Of a stretch of 64,000 nucleotides of DNA, positions 43,716-53,920 are shown in pieces (positions within the stretch are counted from its first letter, which is position 1; each line of letters begins with the position of its first letter). A program made the translations under genes and the position numbers. The stretch lies in the NCBI RefSeq assembly GCF_047250385.1, contig NZ_JBLBVM010000039.1, positions 21,002-85,001 on the forward strand, written 5' to 3'. The notes beneath the pieces are model-generated. The model saw only the letters and a program-made list of their open reading frames with translations. It had not been told where the DNA came from and made no database searches. The DNA comes from Glaciecola sp047250385. Lineage in GTDB: Bacteria > Pseudomonadota > Gammaproteobacteria > Enterobacterales > Alteromonadaceae.

Positions 43716-43922
43716 ATGTTGATGGGTTTTTTGATAGTAATAAGCTTCCTTGTTAGTAGTCTTTACTACTATGTCGAAGCTGTTAAGAATGCGATGGGTA
43801 AAAAGCGTTGGTTAGTAGGTGGCATGATTATGGGACCTATGTTGTTGCCCATGTTCAACATTTCTAAAACAGTGCAACGTCGCAAAGCTACAGGTTTTGA
43901 CAGCTGTTATTTACGTCCATAG
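43716..43922 (+). CDS. Small membrane protein, unknown function
   Basis: A 68-residue product starting at the ATG at 43716, preceded by a near-perfect AGGAGG 7 nt upstream. A longer frame from 43617 has no such site. Residues 2-20 are hydrophobic (LMGFLIVISFLVSSLYYYV), followed by a short loop with VKNAMGKKRWLVGGMIMGPMLLPMF, a second shorter hydrophobic segment, and a basic tail. I do not recognise it. It is monocistronic between the fadIJ terminator and the convergent sensor gene. Confidence 0.7.
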   Translation: MLMGFLIVISFLVSSLYYYVEAVKNAMGKKRWLVGGMIMGPMLLPMFNISKTVQRRKATGFDSCYLRP

Positions 43923-44026
43923 CTTGTATTCGACAATATTTTAGCATCAAACTATCCTTGTTTTCGCAAAGCGAAGTTACCGCTCTGCAATGCTAATGCT
44001 TAACAATGAAAAGAGTTGGAAATGCT

Positions 44027-44081
44027 AGGCCTTTGAAGCATAAACTATTAGTAAAACTAACGTTTCGCAAAATAAAGGCCT
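44027..44081. repeat. Inverted repeat at the 3' end of the sensor gene
   Basis: AGGCCTTT (44027-44034) and AAAGGCCT (44074-44081) are perfect inverted copies about 40 nt apart. The loop contains a smaller inverted pair, ATTAGT/ACTAAC. It lies just past the sensor gene stop at 44086. There is no T run, so a terminator role is uncertain. Confidence 0.4.
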
Positions 44082-44085
44082 GGTA

Positions 44086-47000
44086 TTAGCGTTTAGCAAT
44101 CTTCATTGCTGGGCGTATTGGGCTTGGTTTTCTCGCATCCAGTAAATGCTTCATGTTCTTTCCTTCAACAAGCAATTGTTCAAACTTACCGGCACTCACA
44201 GGTTTGCTGTATAGATATCCTTGCAACATTTCACATTCGTAACGTTTCAATATATCTAGTTGCTTCTCATGCTCAACACCTTCAGCAACCACTTTTAAGC
44301 CAAGATTATGAGCGATATTAATAATCGACTCAGCCATATGCTTATCAACAGAGCTAGTCGCAATATCATCGATAAAAGCTTTATCAATTTTCAAAGTGTG
44401 TATTGGAAACTTCTTCAGATAAGCCAAAGAAGAGTAGCCTGTACCAAAATCATCAAGCGCCAAGTGGATCCCACGCTCACGCAGCCTCTGCATCATTTTA
44501 AGCGCTTGTTCTGGGTTTTCCATCAAGGTGCCTTCAGTAATCTCACACTCTAAGTGTAAGGGACTGAGGCCAACTTGTTTCAAGATGCGCTCAATGCGAT
44601 CGTCAAGGTCAGGAAGCTCAAACTGTTTCGCGGAAATATTCACGGCAACGCGACCTGTAAACAAGCCTGCATCAACCCAGCGTTTTGTATCAATACATGC
44701 TTTACGCAGAACTTGCTCGCCAATTTCCAGTATTTGACCGGTTTGTTCTGCCAGTGGGATAAATTGGCCTGGGCTTACAATACCTTTTTGTGGATGCTCG
44801 AAGCGAACTAAAGCTTCCATACTGACTAATCGTCCAGTAGGGATATCAACTTTGGGTTGATAAAATACACTGAATAAATCTTCTTTAATTCCAAAACGAA
44901 TTAAGTTTTCAATTTGTAATTGACGCACGGCATTTTGATTCATCTCGCCGCTGAAGAACTGGTAGTTGCTGCCACCATTATTCTTAGCAAAGTACATTGC
45001 TGTGTCGGCGTTCTTCAGGAGCTCTTGATGCGAGGTGCCGTCTTCAGGGTAGGTTGCAATACCAATGCTTACACCGAGAACAAATTCTTGTTTATTAATA
45101 TAGAAAGGACGAGAAAGAGTATCAAGAATGTCTTGAGCAATATGAGAAATTCGGTGAACGGTCGCCGTTGCTTCAATCAACATACTAAACTCATCGCCGC
45201 CGAGTCTGTAAGTGGTTGAGCTCGATGTCGTGATTTTTTGCAAGCGACGCGCAATTTGCTTAATCAACAAGTCACCGGTTTGGTGCCCGAGTGAGTCATT
45301 GATACGTTTGAAGTTATCCATGTCTAAGCATATAAGAGCATGAGGCGTTTCGCGGCGTACTAGGTTTTCATGACTTGCTTGGAAAAATGAGCGGTTAGGT
45401 AAATTGGTTAATGGATCAGTGTTCGCTAATTTCAGCAATTCTTTTTCAGTTTTCTTACGTGAGCTGATATCAGAAAATACGCCAACATAATGGCTTATAT
45501 AGTTATCTTCATTGCGGATAGCATCAATCGTCATTTCTAATTGATACTTCTCGCCATTAGCTCTTACCGCATCAACTTCACCAGACCAGTTGCCTTTATG
45601 CTTCAAGGTCTTTTTAATTTCTTCAGTAAACGCATCTGGGTATTGGCTGAATGAGAGTTTACTTGCTAGCGCTTGCTCAATGGTATCGCCAGTGTAATTG
45701 CAGTATGCACTATTTACCGACATAAACTTGAACTCTTGATCAGCAATAAACACACCTTCGGTAATGTTCTCAAAACTACTCTTAAATAAATTAAGTTGCT
45801 CTTCAGCTTGCTTCAAATGATTAATGTTTTTTAGTGTACCCGTCATACGTTGTGCTTGATGATGAGAGTCACGTTTGACCACTTTACCGCGGTCTAAAAC
45901 CCACACCCAATCGCCAGAGAAAGTTTTAACACGGTAGGCTAGTTCGAAGAATTCTGTTTTACCATCTAAATGATCATCAAGAGCCTGTTTCAAGCGTTCA
46001 ACATCATTCTCATGTACATTGTTTTCGTAAGTCGTATGACTGCGCATGCTGTCTTGTGGGAAATCAATGGTATTCCAAGTATTTCCTCGATATATCTGCC
46101 CGCTAGATATATCCCAATCCCAAAGCTCATCGCCACTGGAAGAAAGTGTTAAAGTTAAGCGCTCAACATCTTCAGTCAGAGTTTGGTCGCGCGTTTTGCG
46201 GCTCTTCATTTTACTAATTTGATAAAGAATTAAAAATATGATGAAAAATGCATAGAAAATTAAGGCACGAGTATTTAACCAGAATGGCTTCTCAACAGAA
46301 ATCTTAAGTTCATTCTGCTGTGACCATTCGCCACCGTTGATGCGGGCCTGTACTTTGAAAACGTAGTCACCAAAAGACAGGTAGCTATAGGACACTAGTC
46401 TATTAGTAGTTGTATAAGTCCAATCTTTGTCTAAGCCATCTAGGATGTAGCGATACTCAGTTGCATTTGAATTAATGCTATTGATAACACCAAACTCTAT
46501 GTTAATTCGACTCTCGGAGTGCGCCATGCTGAAAGAATTCATCATGAATGCAGGCAGTCTTGACTCTATTTCATCAATATTCTTATCTGGCGCCGAGAAG
46601 CTTAAAAATTGAGGCTTTACAGGTGTGTCGTATTTATTAATATTTTGCTGTTTTGTTTGTAAGTAATGAATACCAATCGAACCACCAATCAGCAAGTTAC
46701 CTTGTGTGGTAGCAATAATGGCACCGCGGCCTAACTCGTTAAAGTTTAATGCGCTTTTCGACCGTCTTTTAACTAGCGTGGAAGTATTCAGATCTAAAGT
46801 GTATATGCCTTGTCTGCTGCCGTACCAGATACTATTCTCAACACCAATCGCTGAACGAATATCGGATGTTGCATTATCATTCAGACCATTTAGTTGATGA
46901 AGTAGCGTTAAGCTCACTTTGTCTAATTTGAAAATGCCTTGATTTTCGGTCACGACCCAGTAAGCATCTTGATGACTATAAACTTGAACAATGTTCAATT

Positions 47001-48579
47001 TACCAAATTCATCTAAGCCGGAAGGGCGCATGAATTGACTACTTCCTGTATCGCTTATGAGAACGCCTACATTTGTTTGTAACCATATTTTGTTTCTGTC
47101 ATCAGTAAAAACCGGTTTTGCAACTGATATATCACTTGGGAGACTAACAAATGTCTCTTCGTAAGTTTTAACGTCGATTGTCGACAAGCCCTTGTCTTGA
47201 TGCCATACCCATAGCTCATTATTGAAAAATTCAATCGTATCAAAAGACTTGTTAGCGTGAACTTGGTTTTCGAAGGTTAAGCTCTCACCATTTATACGGT
47301 AGCTGTATATGCCTTCACTTGTTGCCAACCAAGCTTTGTTATTTGAATCGATTTTTATATCATTGATCATCGCCGAAATTTTCAAGGGATACTGTGTAAA
47401 GAATCCTTGTTTTTGGTTGTATTTGTTCAAACCATCAAGTCTTGTCGCCACCCAAATATCAGACTCAATATCTTTAGCAAAGCCTACAACTTGGCGTCCT
47501 GATAAGCTCTTACTGTCACCATCAACAGGTTTGTATAATTTTAATGGGCTAGCGGCGGGGTGGTAGTTGTGCAAACCAGCGCTTGCGGTGCCTACCCAGG
47601 CTGTGCCCATGCGAGAAATAAAAATGCTAGTAATATTGCTATCTTGGAGTCCGCTTGAAAACGAATTGTTGTGATTAATAACCGTTTCAATACTTGTTTC
47701 TCTATCAGCAATCACCAATCCACGATTAGTTCCTATCCATAAATTCTCACCATCAAAATTGAGATCGTTTATTACATTTGAAGGGAGTTCAGAATTGTTT
47801 TCTTGCGATAAGTTTTGTTGTTTATTCGAGCTCGAATCAAGAGTAATTAAGCCCTTGTTGGTAGCAATCCAATATTTATTACCAACAACTTCAATTTTGT
47901 TTATTTTGACCTCAGGTAAGGTGAAGTTCCATGGGTTTTGTTTCGTTAGATCGAACAGCTGGCCTGAAATTTTATCGAATATAAAGATGCCTGAATAAGC
48001 CGAGCTCATCCAAATTCTGGAGTTTTCGTCTTTGATATAGGTAATATTATTCGGGAAAGGAGATTGGCTTATAACTTGCGTGACTTTTTGGCTTTCAGCA
48101 TTGAGTCGATAAAGCGAGTTTTGAACGGTGAAATAAATTTCCTTACCTGATGCGCTAGCAATGGTAGAAATTTCATTGGCTTTGATTATGCTATTTTCGC
48201 TGTTAATCGTTGTAAAATGGTCTGTTTCGTAATGATACTTACCAAGTCCTTGGTCAGTCGCTATCCAAAGGTTGTGTTGGTTGTCTATGATGATACCGCT
48301 AACTGAATTACTTGGAATAGAACCTGGGACGGAATTGTCTGCGCTGTACAGTTTGTTTTGAAAACCATCAAATTTGCTTAAACCATCGCTGCTAACTATC
48401 CAGACAAAACCATATTTGTCTTCAATAGTTTGAACAACCTGGCTCTGGGAGAACCCATTTTGAGCAGAAAGGTGCTCAAAGTTGAGGCTAGTTAAGACGC
48501 TAGCAGTTGCTGTATAAAAGCACTGCGCGCTAAAAAGCATCATTAAGATGAGCCATTTCTTAGGAAAGGCACGAATCAC
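44086..48579 (-). CDS. Propeller-type sensor with PAS, GGDEF and EAL domains
   Basis: A 1497-residue inner-membrane signalling protein. Order: signal peptide (1-27); two-component-regulator propeller repeats in the periplasm (about 35-640, e.g. IEDKYGFVWIVSSDGLSKFDG, NNLWIATDQGLGKY); Y_Y_Y domain (about 690-765, ending in FKVQARINGGEWSQ); one membrane helix (about 770-790); two PAS domains (about 815-1065); GGDEF (motif RLGGDEF, 1127-1131, intact); EAL (SMEALVRF, 1255-1257, with DDFGTGYSSLAYLKKFP, KIDKAFI and AEGVE all present). Both c-di-GMP synthesis and hydrolysis sites look intact. The ligand is unknown; such propellers often sense polysaccharide-derived signals in related proteins. Monocistronic. 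Confidence 0.93.
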   Translation of the reverse strand: MIRAFPKKWLILMMLFSAQCFYTATASVLTSLNFEHLSAQNGFSQSQVVQTIEDKYGFVWIVSSDGLSKFDGFQNKLYSADNSVPGSIPSNSVSGIIIDNQHNLWIATDQGLGKYHYETDHFTTINSENSIIKANEISTIASASGKEIYFTVQNSLYRLNAESQKVTQVISQSPFPNNITYIKDENSRIWMSSAYSGIFIFDKISGQLFDLTKQNPWNFTLPEVKINKIEVVGNKYWIATNKGLITLDSSSNKQQNLSQENNSELPSNVINDLNFDGENLWIGTNRGLVIADRETSIETVINHNNSFSSGLQDSNITSIFISRMGTAWVGTASAGLHNYHPAASPLKLYKPVDGDSKSLSGRQVVGFAKDIESDIWVATRLDGLNKYNQKQGFFTQYPLKISAMINDIKIDSNNKAWLATSEGIYSYRINGESLTFENQVHANKSFDTIEFFNNELWVWHQDKGLSTIDVKTYEETFVSLPSDISVAKPVFTDDRNKIWLQTNVGVLISDTGSSQFMRPSGLDEFGKLNIVQVYSHQDAYWVVTENQGIFKLDKVSLTLLHQLNGLNDNATSDIRSAIGVENSIWYGSRQGIYTLDLNTSTLVKRRSKSALNFNELGRGAIIATTQGNLLIGGSIGIHYLQTKQQNINKYDTPVKPQFLSFSAPDKNIDEIESRLPAFMMNSFSMAHSESRINIEFGVINSINSNATEYRYILDGLDKDWTYTTTNRLVSYSYLSFGDYVFKVQARINGGEWSQQNELKISVEKPFWLNTRALIFYAFFIIFLILYQISKMKSRKTRDQTLTEDVERLTLTLSSSGDELWDWDISSGQIYRGNTWNTIDFPQDSMRSHTTYENNVHENDVERLKQALDDHLDGKTEFFELAYRVKTFSGDWVWVLDRGKVVKRDSHHQAQRMTGTLKNINHLKQAEEQLNLFKSSFENITEGVFIADQEFKFMSVNSAYCNYTGDTIEQALASKLSFSQYPDAFTEEIKKTLKHKGNWSGEVDAVRANGEKYQLEMTIDAIRNEDNYISHYVGVFSDISSRKKTEKELLKLANTDPLTNLPNRSFFQASHENLVRRETPHALICLDMDNFKRINDSLGHQTGDLLIKQIARRLQKITTSSSTTYRLGGDEFSMLIEATATVHRISHIAQDILDTLSRPFYINKQEFVLGVSIGIATYPEDGTSHQELLKNADTAMYFAKNNGGSNYQFFSGEMNQNAVRQLQIENLIRFGIKEDLFSVFYQPKVDIPTGRLVSMEALVRFEHPQKGIVSPGQFIPLAEQTGQILEIGEQVLRKACIDTKRWVDAGLFTGRVAVNISAKQFELPDLDDRIERILKQVGLSPLHLECEITEGTLMENPEQALKMMQRLRERGIHLALDDFGTGYSSLAYLKKFPIHTLKIDKAFIDDIATSSVDKHMAESIINIAHNLGLKVVAEGVEHEKQLDILKRYECEMLQGYLYSKPVSAGKFEQLLVEGKNMKHLLDARKPSPIRPAMKIAKR

Positions 48580-48638
48580 AAGGTTACCGCCTAAATTTTA
48601 TTATTATTATTATTTTTTTTGTAGGGTACAAGAGTGCC

Positions 48639-48662
48639 CAAAAAACCTTGCTCTCTCAAGGT
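48639..48662 (-). terminator. Terminator after the M16 protease gene
   Basis: On the minus strand ACCTTG and CAAGGT pair around AGAGAG, followed directly by TTTTTT. It is about 130 nt beyond the protease stop (48791) and 60 nt before the sensor gene start, so it separates the two transcripts. The rest of 48580-48790 holds a short TTA repeat run and no gene. Confidence 0.7.
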
Positions 48663-48790
48663 ATAATTGCATGTTTACAACTGTTTGTTTAAAAATCAAA
48701 CAATAAACACAGTGGTTGTTCAAAAAACCAACAGAAAGTGAATTCAAGCTTTGCCAGTTTCGGCAGTGAATGGTCGTTTTTCGACCTTAT

Positions 48791-51535
48791 TTAAAGGTAT
48801 TTCAACAGTTGTTTGAACTTACTTGGATCATCAATAAACTCAAAGCCTGCAAAGCTGTTTGCGTTGTCAATTTTGGGCTCTGTTATAAATGCTGCTTTTC
48901 CAAGTGAATTTTGCTTACAAAACTGCTCACAACCTTGTTGGAAAAATTCAAAGCTTAACTCATCAATAGCATCTTCCATTTGATTTGTTTCGGTCGATGA
49001 TTGTAACTCATCAAAATCCATCCAGAGTCTCTGAGCAAGCTGATTTGTGTTTGCATCAAAGACTCGGAATTGTTTCTTAAGTGATTGTTTAAAATTATCG
49101 AAGATAGGCTCAAAATTAGAAATGTCATCGACAAATTCTTGAATCACTTCAATCATTGCGCCGTATAAAACATCACTCGAGTGAGTCGGTGATTGAACAT
49201 AAACCGCTAACCCTGGACGTTTATTGACAGGGAAATAGCCACAACCGACTAAATAACCAAGATTTCTTTTATTTCTTAACTCATCAAAAAAGATAGGCGA
49301 GAGCAGCTTCTCAATCGCAATGTAAAGAGCTCGATCCAAATTACTATTTGAAGGGCATTGGAAGTATAAAACAATAGCGTGTTCTTGATGTGATTGACTA
49401 TGTTGAATGCACAATTGCTGATTACCGAGCTGTGCGATGTTTCTGCTAGATTTTAATACTTTGTCCATATCCTTAAAACAATCGACAACCTTTGTATGGA
49501 AAGCGTTTATCTGGGCAACAGACCAGTTGCCTACGACCAAACCTTCAATATGTATCTTTTCAAAATACGATATTGCTTGCTGGTTCAGTTCCGGCAAGTC
49601 GAGACTTTCGACTTCTGTCAAAATAGCATCTTGGCCAAAGGTGTTTTCTTGCATCAATATATTAAGGTCGGAAAACAATTGGTTTATTGGTTTATTCAAC
49701 AAGGTATTCTTTAAACTTGTCGTGAGCTTTTCCTTCACTCCAGCAAATGTCGCAGGTTTTATACGAACGGTTTGAATAAAACTTAATACCTCCTCGCATA
49801 ACATTAGCTGACGGTCAGAAAAGCCACTTGTGTGGAGTGTCATGCCGCCTTGATGACCATATAGTCTAAAGTTAATGCCGGCCATTTCAGCCCCACTATA
49901 AATTTCACTGAGCTCCTCACTTAAACAAGCAATCCAAAGTTTCTTAATCGCTAAATTTCGTGCACTGCCGATCATATTTGGGTTTTCTAAAGAAAGATAA
50001 CAATCTCCTTTTGGGGTTTTAAAGTGATGATTTTGTGTGAACTTAAGCAGGAAGTCAGAGCTTTTAATTATCCTAACTTCATCTGTTTCTAACTCCCTAG
50101 AGGCGAGTGCAAAATTGTCACTCATATAAGGGTTTTTAGGGGGTAACTCCAAAGCCAAAATTGACTTGGTTTTTGGACTAAAATCAACTTTCCGCAAACT
50201 GTAAGGGACTTCATATTGAGCAGTTATTAAATCGCACTTAGCTTTAGGATGTATGCAAAACACACGTAAATTTTCATGATTGAAATATTCAAGGAATTGA
50301 GTGAACACATTTTCGTCATAGCAATCCATGGCGACATCGCTTTCAAGTGCTTGTTGTAAACTAGATTTATGTAATTTAGTCGCGAGCATAACGGCTTCAT
50401 CGATTCCTGATGGCAGCGCTGAATGCTTTACTTGCAAGGCTAATTGTTGGGACTTTTCTTCAAATCGCCACTTTTCAATTCCATTGTCTCTCAAGAAATC
50501 AAACCATTGAAGGATGGTCTGTATTATTTCATGAGTCTTTTCCAATCCCAATTCAGTTAAACGTACGTTGATATTAATATCTTGAAAATTCTCACCTTCA
50601 ATTCCGCCACTGGCACTTAAGTCGAGAATTAAGCCTTGTCGTTTTAAATAATATTGCAATGTGTTTTCAGAAGCATCATCAATTAAATGCGTCAAAAGTA
50701 AAATGGGTTTGCTGCGGTACCAAGCTGAAATGTTAGGCAAGCAAAAAGTGAGCATTAGGTTTTGAGCAAACTTGTACGGCTTTACCTCTATTAAACAAGC
50801 CTTTTGCTTATCTAAATACAATTCAGGTGGGCTAAGGGGAAAATGCGTAATATTGCTGTGAGAAAACTCATTTAGTTTTTTTTCAATCACAGCACTGAGT
50901 TCATTGTTTGCCATTTTTTGAGGAAGAACGACACATGCTTTTATGCGCTTGGCGTCGAAATAATGTTGATGATGCTCACGTAACCTGCTCTGTAAGTTGG
51001 TTCTAGAGAATTGATTGAATATATTTTTATTGCCAACATTGAATCGGCTGAATGGATGTTTTGGGTTGCATGTTTGTTTGTGAACGTCATACAAACGACG
51101 AACGTCATCTTGCTTGCGCATCGAAAACTCAGCATCAATAGCTTCAACTTCTTGCTCAATTCCATCAATGCTTAGCATCGGTTGCGTGAGCATATCAATC
51201 AGTACATCGAGGGATTCTTCAAAAAGGTTAGCAGGGCAACTAAAATGAACGTTACATGTCTCGGCAGCAGTCCATGCATTAACAAATCCACCGTGGGAAT
51301 TCAGCAATGTATTTAAATAGTTACCATCGGGATAGCGTTTGCTGCCGGCAAACAACATATGCTCCATTAAATGAGATAGGCCTTGGCAATCCTCGGGATC
51401 GCTAAAATGCCCCATTTCTATTGATACAGAAACCGACGCTTTCTGTGCCTCGGGGCATTTGATCAAAGCATACTCGAGTCCATTCTCAAGTAAACTTACT
51501 GAATACTCTCGATTTGTTAGTCGTGATAGGAGCAA
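48791..51535 (-). CDS. M16 family zinc protease (insulinase/pitrilysin type)
   Basis: A 914-residue protein with four M16 half-domains. The zinc motif is LSHLMEHMLF, with HLMEH at 55-59 and the third ligand Glu136 in EVEAIDAEF, 77 residues after the second His as in pitrilysin. The last half keeps RNKRNLGYLVGCGYFPV, the Arg/Tyr substrate-binding motif. No signal peptide is visible, unlike E. coli periplasmic pitrilysin, so it may be cytosolic as in Ide-type enzymes. Probably degrades short peptides. Monocistronic with a terminator downstream. Confidence 0.92.
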   Translation of the reverse strand: MLLSRLTNREYSVSLLENGLEYALIKCPEAQKASVSVSIEMGHFSDPEDCQGLSHLMEHMLFAGSKRYPDGNYLNTLLNSHGGFVNAWTAAETCNVHFSCPANLFEESLDVLIDMLTQPMLSIDGIEQEVEAIDAEFSMRKQDDVRRLYDVHKQTCNPKHPFSRFNVGNKNIFNQFSRTNLQSRLREHHQHYFDAKRIKACVVLPQKMANNELSAVIEKKLNEFSHSNITHFPLSPPELYLDKQKACLIEVKPYKFAQNLMLTFCLPNISAWYRSKPILLLTHLIDDASENTLQYYLKRQGLILDLSASGGIEGENFQDININVRLTELGLEKTHEIIQTILQWFDFLRDNGIEKWRFEEKSQQLALQVKHSALPSGIDEAVMLATKLHKSSLQQALESDVAMDCYDENVFTQFLEYFNHENLRVFCIHPKAKCDLITAQYEVPYSLRKVDFSPKTKSILALELPPKNPYMSDNFALASRELETDEVRIIKSSDFLLKFTQNHHFKTPKGDCYLSLENPNMIGSARNLAIKKLWIACLSEELSEIYSGAEMAGINFRLYGHQGGMTLHTSGFSDRQLMLCEEVLSFIQTVRIKPATFAGVKEKLTTSLKNTLLNKPINQLFSDLNILMQENTFGQDAILTEVESLDLPELNQQAISYFEKIHIEGLVVGNWSVAQINAFHTKVVDCFKDMDKVLKSSRNIAQLGNQQLCIQHSQSHQEHAIVLYFQCPSNSNLDRALYIAIEKLLSPIFFDELRNKRNLGYLVGCGYFPVNKRPGLAVYVQSPTHSSDVLYGAMIEVIQEFVDDISNFEPIFDNFKQSLKKQFRVFDANTNQLAQRLWMDFDELQSSTETNQMEDAIDELSFEFFQQGCEQFCKQNSLGKAAFITEPKIDNANSFAGFEFIDDPSKFKQLLKYL

Positions 51536-51699
51536 TGCTTTTCCTCTTAGCTATTACACTAATAAAACCTATAAATGTAATAGTTGTAAAGAAATTTCGA
51601 CTTTTGTCGTTAAAAATATACTAAAACACTATTGTGAACACACCTATTTAAGTGTTAGCGTCCGCTAGCGAGAAAACCTTATTAAAAAGATAAATATTC

Positions 51700-52188
51700 A
51701 TGATTATATTTGTAATGCGACATGGTGAGGCTGAACCTTATAAGCAAGATGATCAATCACGACATCTTACCAAGTTTGGCATTACGCAATCTGAGCATGC
51801 AGCGAAATGGATGGCAAAACAGTTAAAGAATCAAACTGCTTTGCGTCAGGTCGATCTTACCTTTGTAAGTCCTTATGTTAGAACTCTCGAAACACTGGGC
51901 GCGGTTGAGCCCTTCTTGTCAATCCAAAAACATATTAAAACATCGGAAGTGACGCCTATTGGTAATGCAAATATGGTTCAAGATCTCATAGATGGTGAGT
52001 TACTCAATGATAGCACTATTCAATGTTTACTCGTGATCAGCCACATGCCTTTGGTTAGTTTACTAAGTGATGTTGTTTGCAGTGGTTTTAATGCGCGAAT
52101 TTTTGATACTGCAGATGTTTTGATGATTGACTATGACGCAACACGCTCTAAAGGCAGTCAGTTAGCTTTTTATCAAAGTTTGACTTAA
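51700..52188 (+). CDS. sixA: SixA: phosphohistidine phosphatase
   Basis: A 162-residue histidine phosphatase with the RHG motif at the very N terminus (MIIFVMRHGEAEP, His8 nucleophile), SPYVRTLETLGA and LLVISHMPLVSLLSD, which supplies the second catalytic His. In E. coli SixA dephosphorylates phosphohistidine on ArcB Hpt or the nitrogen PTS. Length agrees with SixA (about 161). It is divergent from the protease gene. Confidence 0.92.
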   Translation: MIIFVMRHGEAEPYKQDDQSRHLTKFGITQSEHAAKWMAKQLKNQTALRQVDLTFVSPYVRTLETLGAVEPFLSIQKHIKTSEVTPIGNANMVQDLIDGELLNDSTIQCLLVISHMPLVSLLSDVVCSGFNARIFDTADVLMIDYDATRSKGSQLAFYQSLT

Positions 52189-52306
52189 TCCCAATCGTAA
52201 AATCATTTAATAAATTACAAAATTCTTGGTGTTCTTGCATTCAGTAATCTGTGATCCAACCGATACATAATTAATATTCGCAGATTAAAGATTATGAACG
52301 CTTCCT

Positions 52307-52513
52307 ATGTCAAAAAAGTCATTACCATTAACCTTGTATCATACGCTTGAGAAGCATGCTCAAGACGCTGATATTAATGATGATGAAGAGTTACAAGACA
52401 TTCTAGAGAAGCTAAATAACTTAAATGAAAAAGTTGAGGCCTTTAAACAACGCGCTCGCGAAAAAAAAGTACAAAAAGCCTCAAACGTAATTGATTTGAA
52501 GTCACGCCGGTAG
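52307..52513 (+). CDS. Small coiled-coil protein, unknown function
   Basis: A 68-residue, highly charged protein. Residues 8-60 form a predicted helix with heptad-like Leu spacing (LQDILEKLNNLNEKVEAFKQRA), and the C terminus reads VIDLKSRR. The family is not one I can name. It follows sixA on the same strand after 118 bp and its last 12 nt overlap the 3' end of the convergent CorC-type gene. Confidence 0.65.
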   Translation: MSKKSLPLTLYHTLEKHAQDADINDDEELQDILEKLNNLNEKVEAFKQRAREKKVQKASNVIDLKSRR

Positions 52514-53794
52514 CGGAGTGTCAACTGGCGCAACGTAGTGTAAAGGCAAAACTCTGACTGTTTTTATCATGTTGCCGCTAATGTCGACAATCTCGATAGG
52601 GTAACCAGCAAGTCGAACGCTGATGTTACTTTCAGGTATTTCTTCCAAATACTCTAAGATCAAACCGTTGAGTGTTTTTGGCCCTTCTGTAGGAAAGAAC
52701 CAATCCATCTCTTTATTTAATTCTCTCACGTTGGCACTGCCATCCACTAAATAGCTGCCGTCTTGTTGCTCTATGGCTTCTTTACTGTAGTCAGGAAGCA
52801 TTGAGGTTGTGAAGTCTCCAATGATTTCTTCTAAGATATCTTCTAGGGTAACAAGCCCTTGAATGTCTCCATATTCATCAACCACAAGACCAATACGCTC
52901 TCTCACGGCCTGAAACTTATACATAAGAGTGTGTAGTGAAGTTGACTCAGGCGTGTAATAAATCTCTTTTACTGCTCTAAGAATAGTGGCCTTAGTGAAT
53001 TGATCTTTTGATAATAAACGCAGAGCATCACGAACGTGAATAAAGCCAACAGCGTCATCAATACTGTCCCGGTACAATAGAACTCGAGTATGTTGTGAGT
53101 TAGTTAAGCGTTTCTGAATATCTTTCCAATCGTCATTGATGTCAATGGCATAAATGTCCGAGCGCGGCACCATAATGTCTTCGGCGGTCACATTTTCTAA
53201 ATCAAGAATACTGACCAGCATATCTTGGTGCTTTTTGGGGATAAGATTTCCCGCCTCGTATACGACCGTTCTTAGTTCCTCTCGGCTTAAGGAGTCTCCG
53301 TTGTCACCGTTAGGATTTATGCGTAAGACAGCAAGAATAATGTTGGTGAAGCCATTAACGAGTTTCACAAAGGGTGTGAATAAAAACAACAAAGGAAGGA
53401 GTATCAAAGAACTCGGGAAGGCAATTTTCTCAGGGTACATTGCGGCAAGCGTTTTTGGTGTGACTTCTGCAAACACAAGCATTACCAACGTAAGACCGAA
53501 AGTGGTCACGATCATGCCGTAAAACTCACCAAAGTATCGCGTTGCAATCTCACCAGCAACCAATGATGCGGCAATATTGGCAAGGTTGTTACCAATTAAG
53601 ATAAGACCAATTAATTTGTCTGGGCGGTCGATCAGCTTTTGAACACGCAGTGCTCTCGGGTCGCCTTCATTGGCTAAGTGTTTTAATTTATATCTATTAA
53701 TTGTCATCATGCCTGTTTCTGAACTTGAGAAATAGGCTGAAACAACAATAAGAATAGCAAGAATTATAAAGAGCGTTTCATTGGCAACGTCCAA
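52502..53794 (-). CDS. CorC/HlyC family membrane protein (YfjD-type, CNNM-CBS)
   Basis: A 430-residue protein. CNNM (DUF21) membrane domain at about 5-190 with SAYFSSSETGMMTINRYKLKHLANEG and GNNLANIAASL; tandem CBS domains at about 205-325 (MVPRSDIYAIDIND, VGFIHVRDALRLL, GLVVDEYGDIQGLVTLEDILEEIIGD); and a C-terminal CorC_HlyC domain at 340-425 (SYLVDGSANVRELNKEM, GLILEYLEEIPE). It closely resembles E. coli YfjD. Related CNNM proteins take part in Mg2+ efflux; hemolysin is an old misnomer. Confidence 0.93.
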   Translation of the reverse strand: MDVANETLFIILAILIVVSAYFSSSETGMMTINRYKLKHLANEGDPRALRVQKLIDRPDKLIGLILIGNNLANIAASLVAGEIATRYFGEFYGMIVTTFGLTLVMLVFAEVTPKTLAAMYPEKIAFPSSLILLPLLFLFTPFVKLVNGFTNIILAVLRINPNGDNGDSLSREELRTVVYEAGNLIPKKHQDMLVSILDLENVTAEDIMVPRSDIYAIDINDDWKDIQKRLTNSQHTRVLLYRDSIDDAVGFIHVRDALRLLSKDQFTKATILRAVKEIYYTPESTSLHTLMYKFQAVRERIGLVVDEYGDIQGLVTLEDILEEIIGDFTTSMLPDYSKEAIEQQDGSYLVDGSANVRELNKEMDWFFPTEGPKTLNGLILEYLEEIPESNISVRLAGYPIEIVDISGNMIKTVRVLPLHYVAPVDTPLPA

Positions 53795-53920
53795 CTATGA
53801 GTTTCCTCGTTTTAATTAGTATTTAAACAGATGATTTTTATCCTACTAGTATCCACTATTCAAAAGCGAGTATCTAGTATTAAAAAGCAAACGATGGTGT
53901 CTACTTAATCGGATCTTTCT

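Noticed and set aside
48600..48625. TTA trinucleotide run before the sensor gene as a functional repeat
   Set aside because: It is a short A/T tract in a leader region, most simply explained by slippage; no reading frame crosses it.
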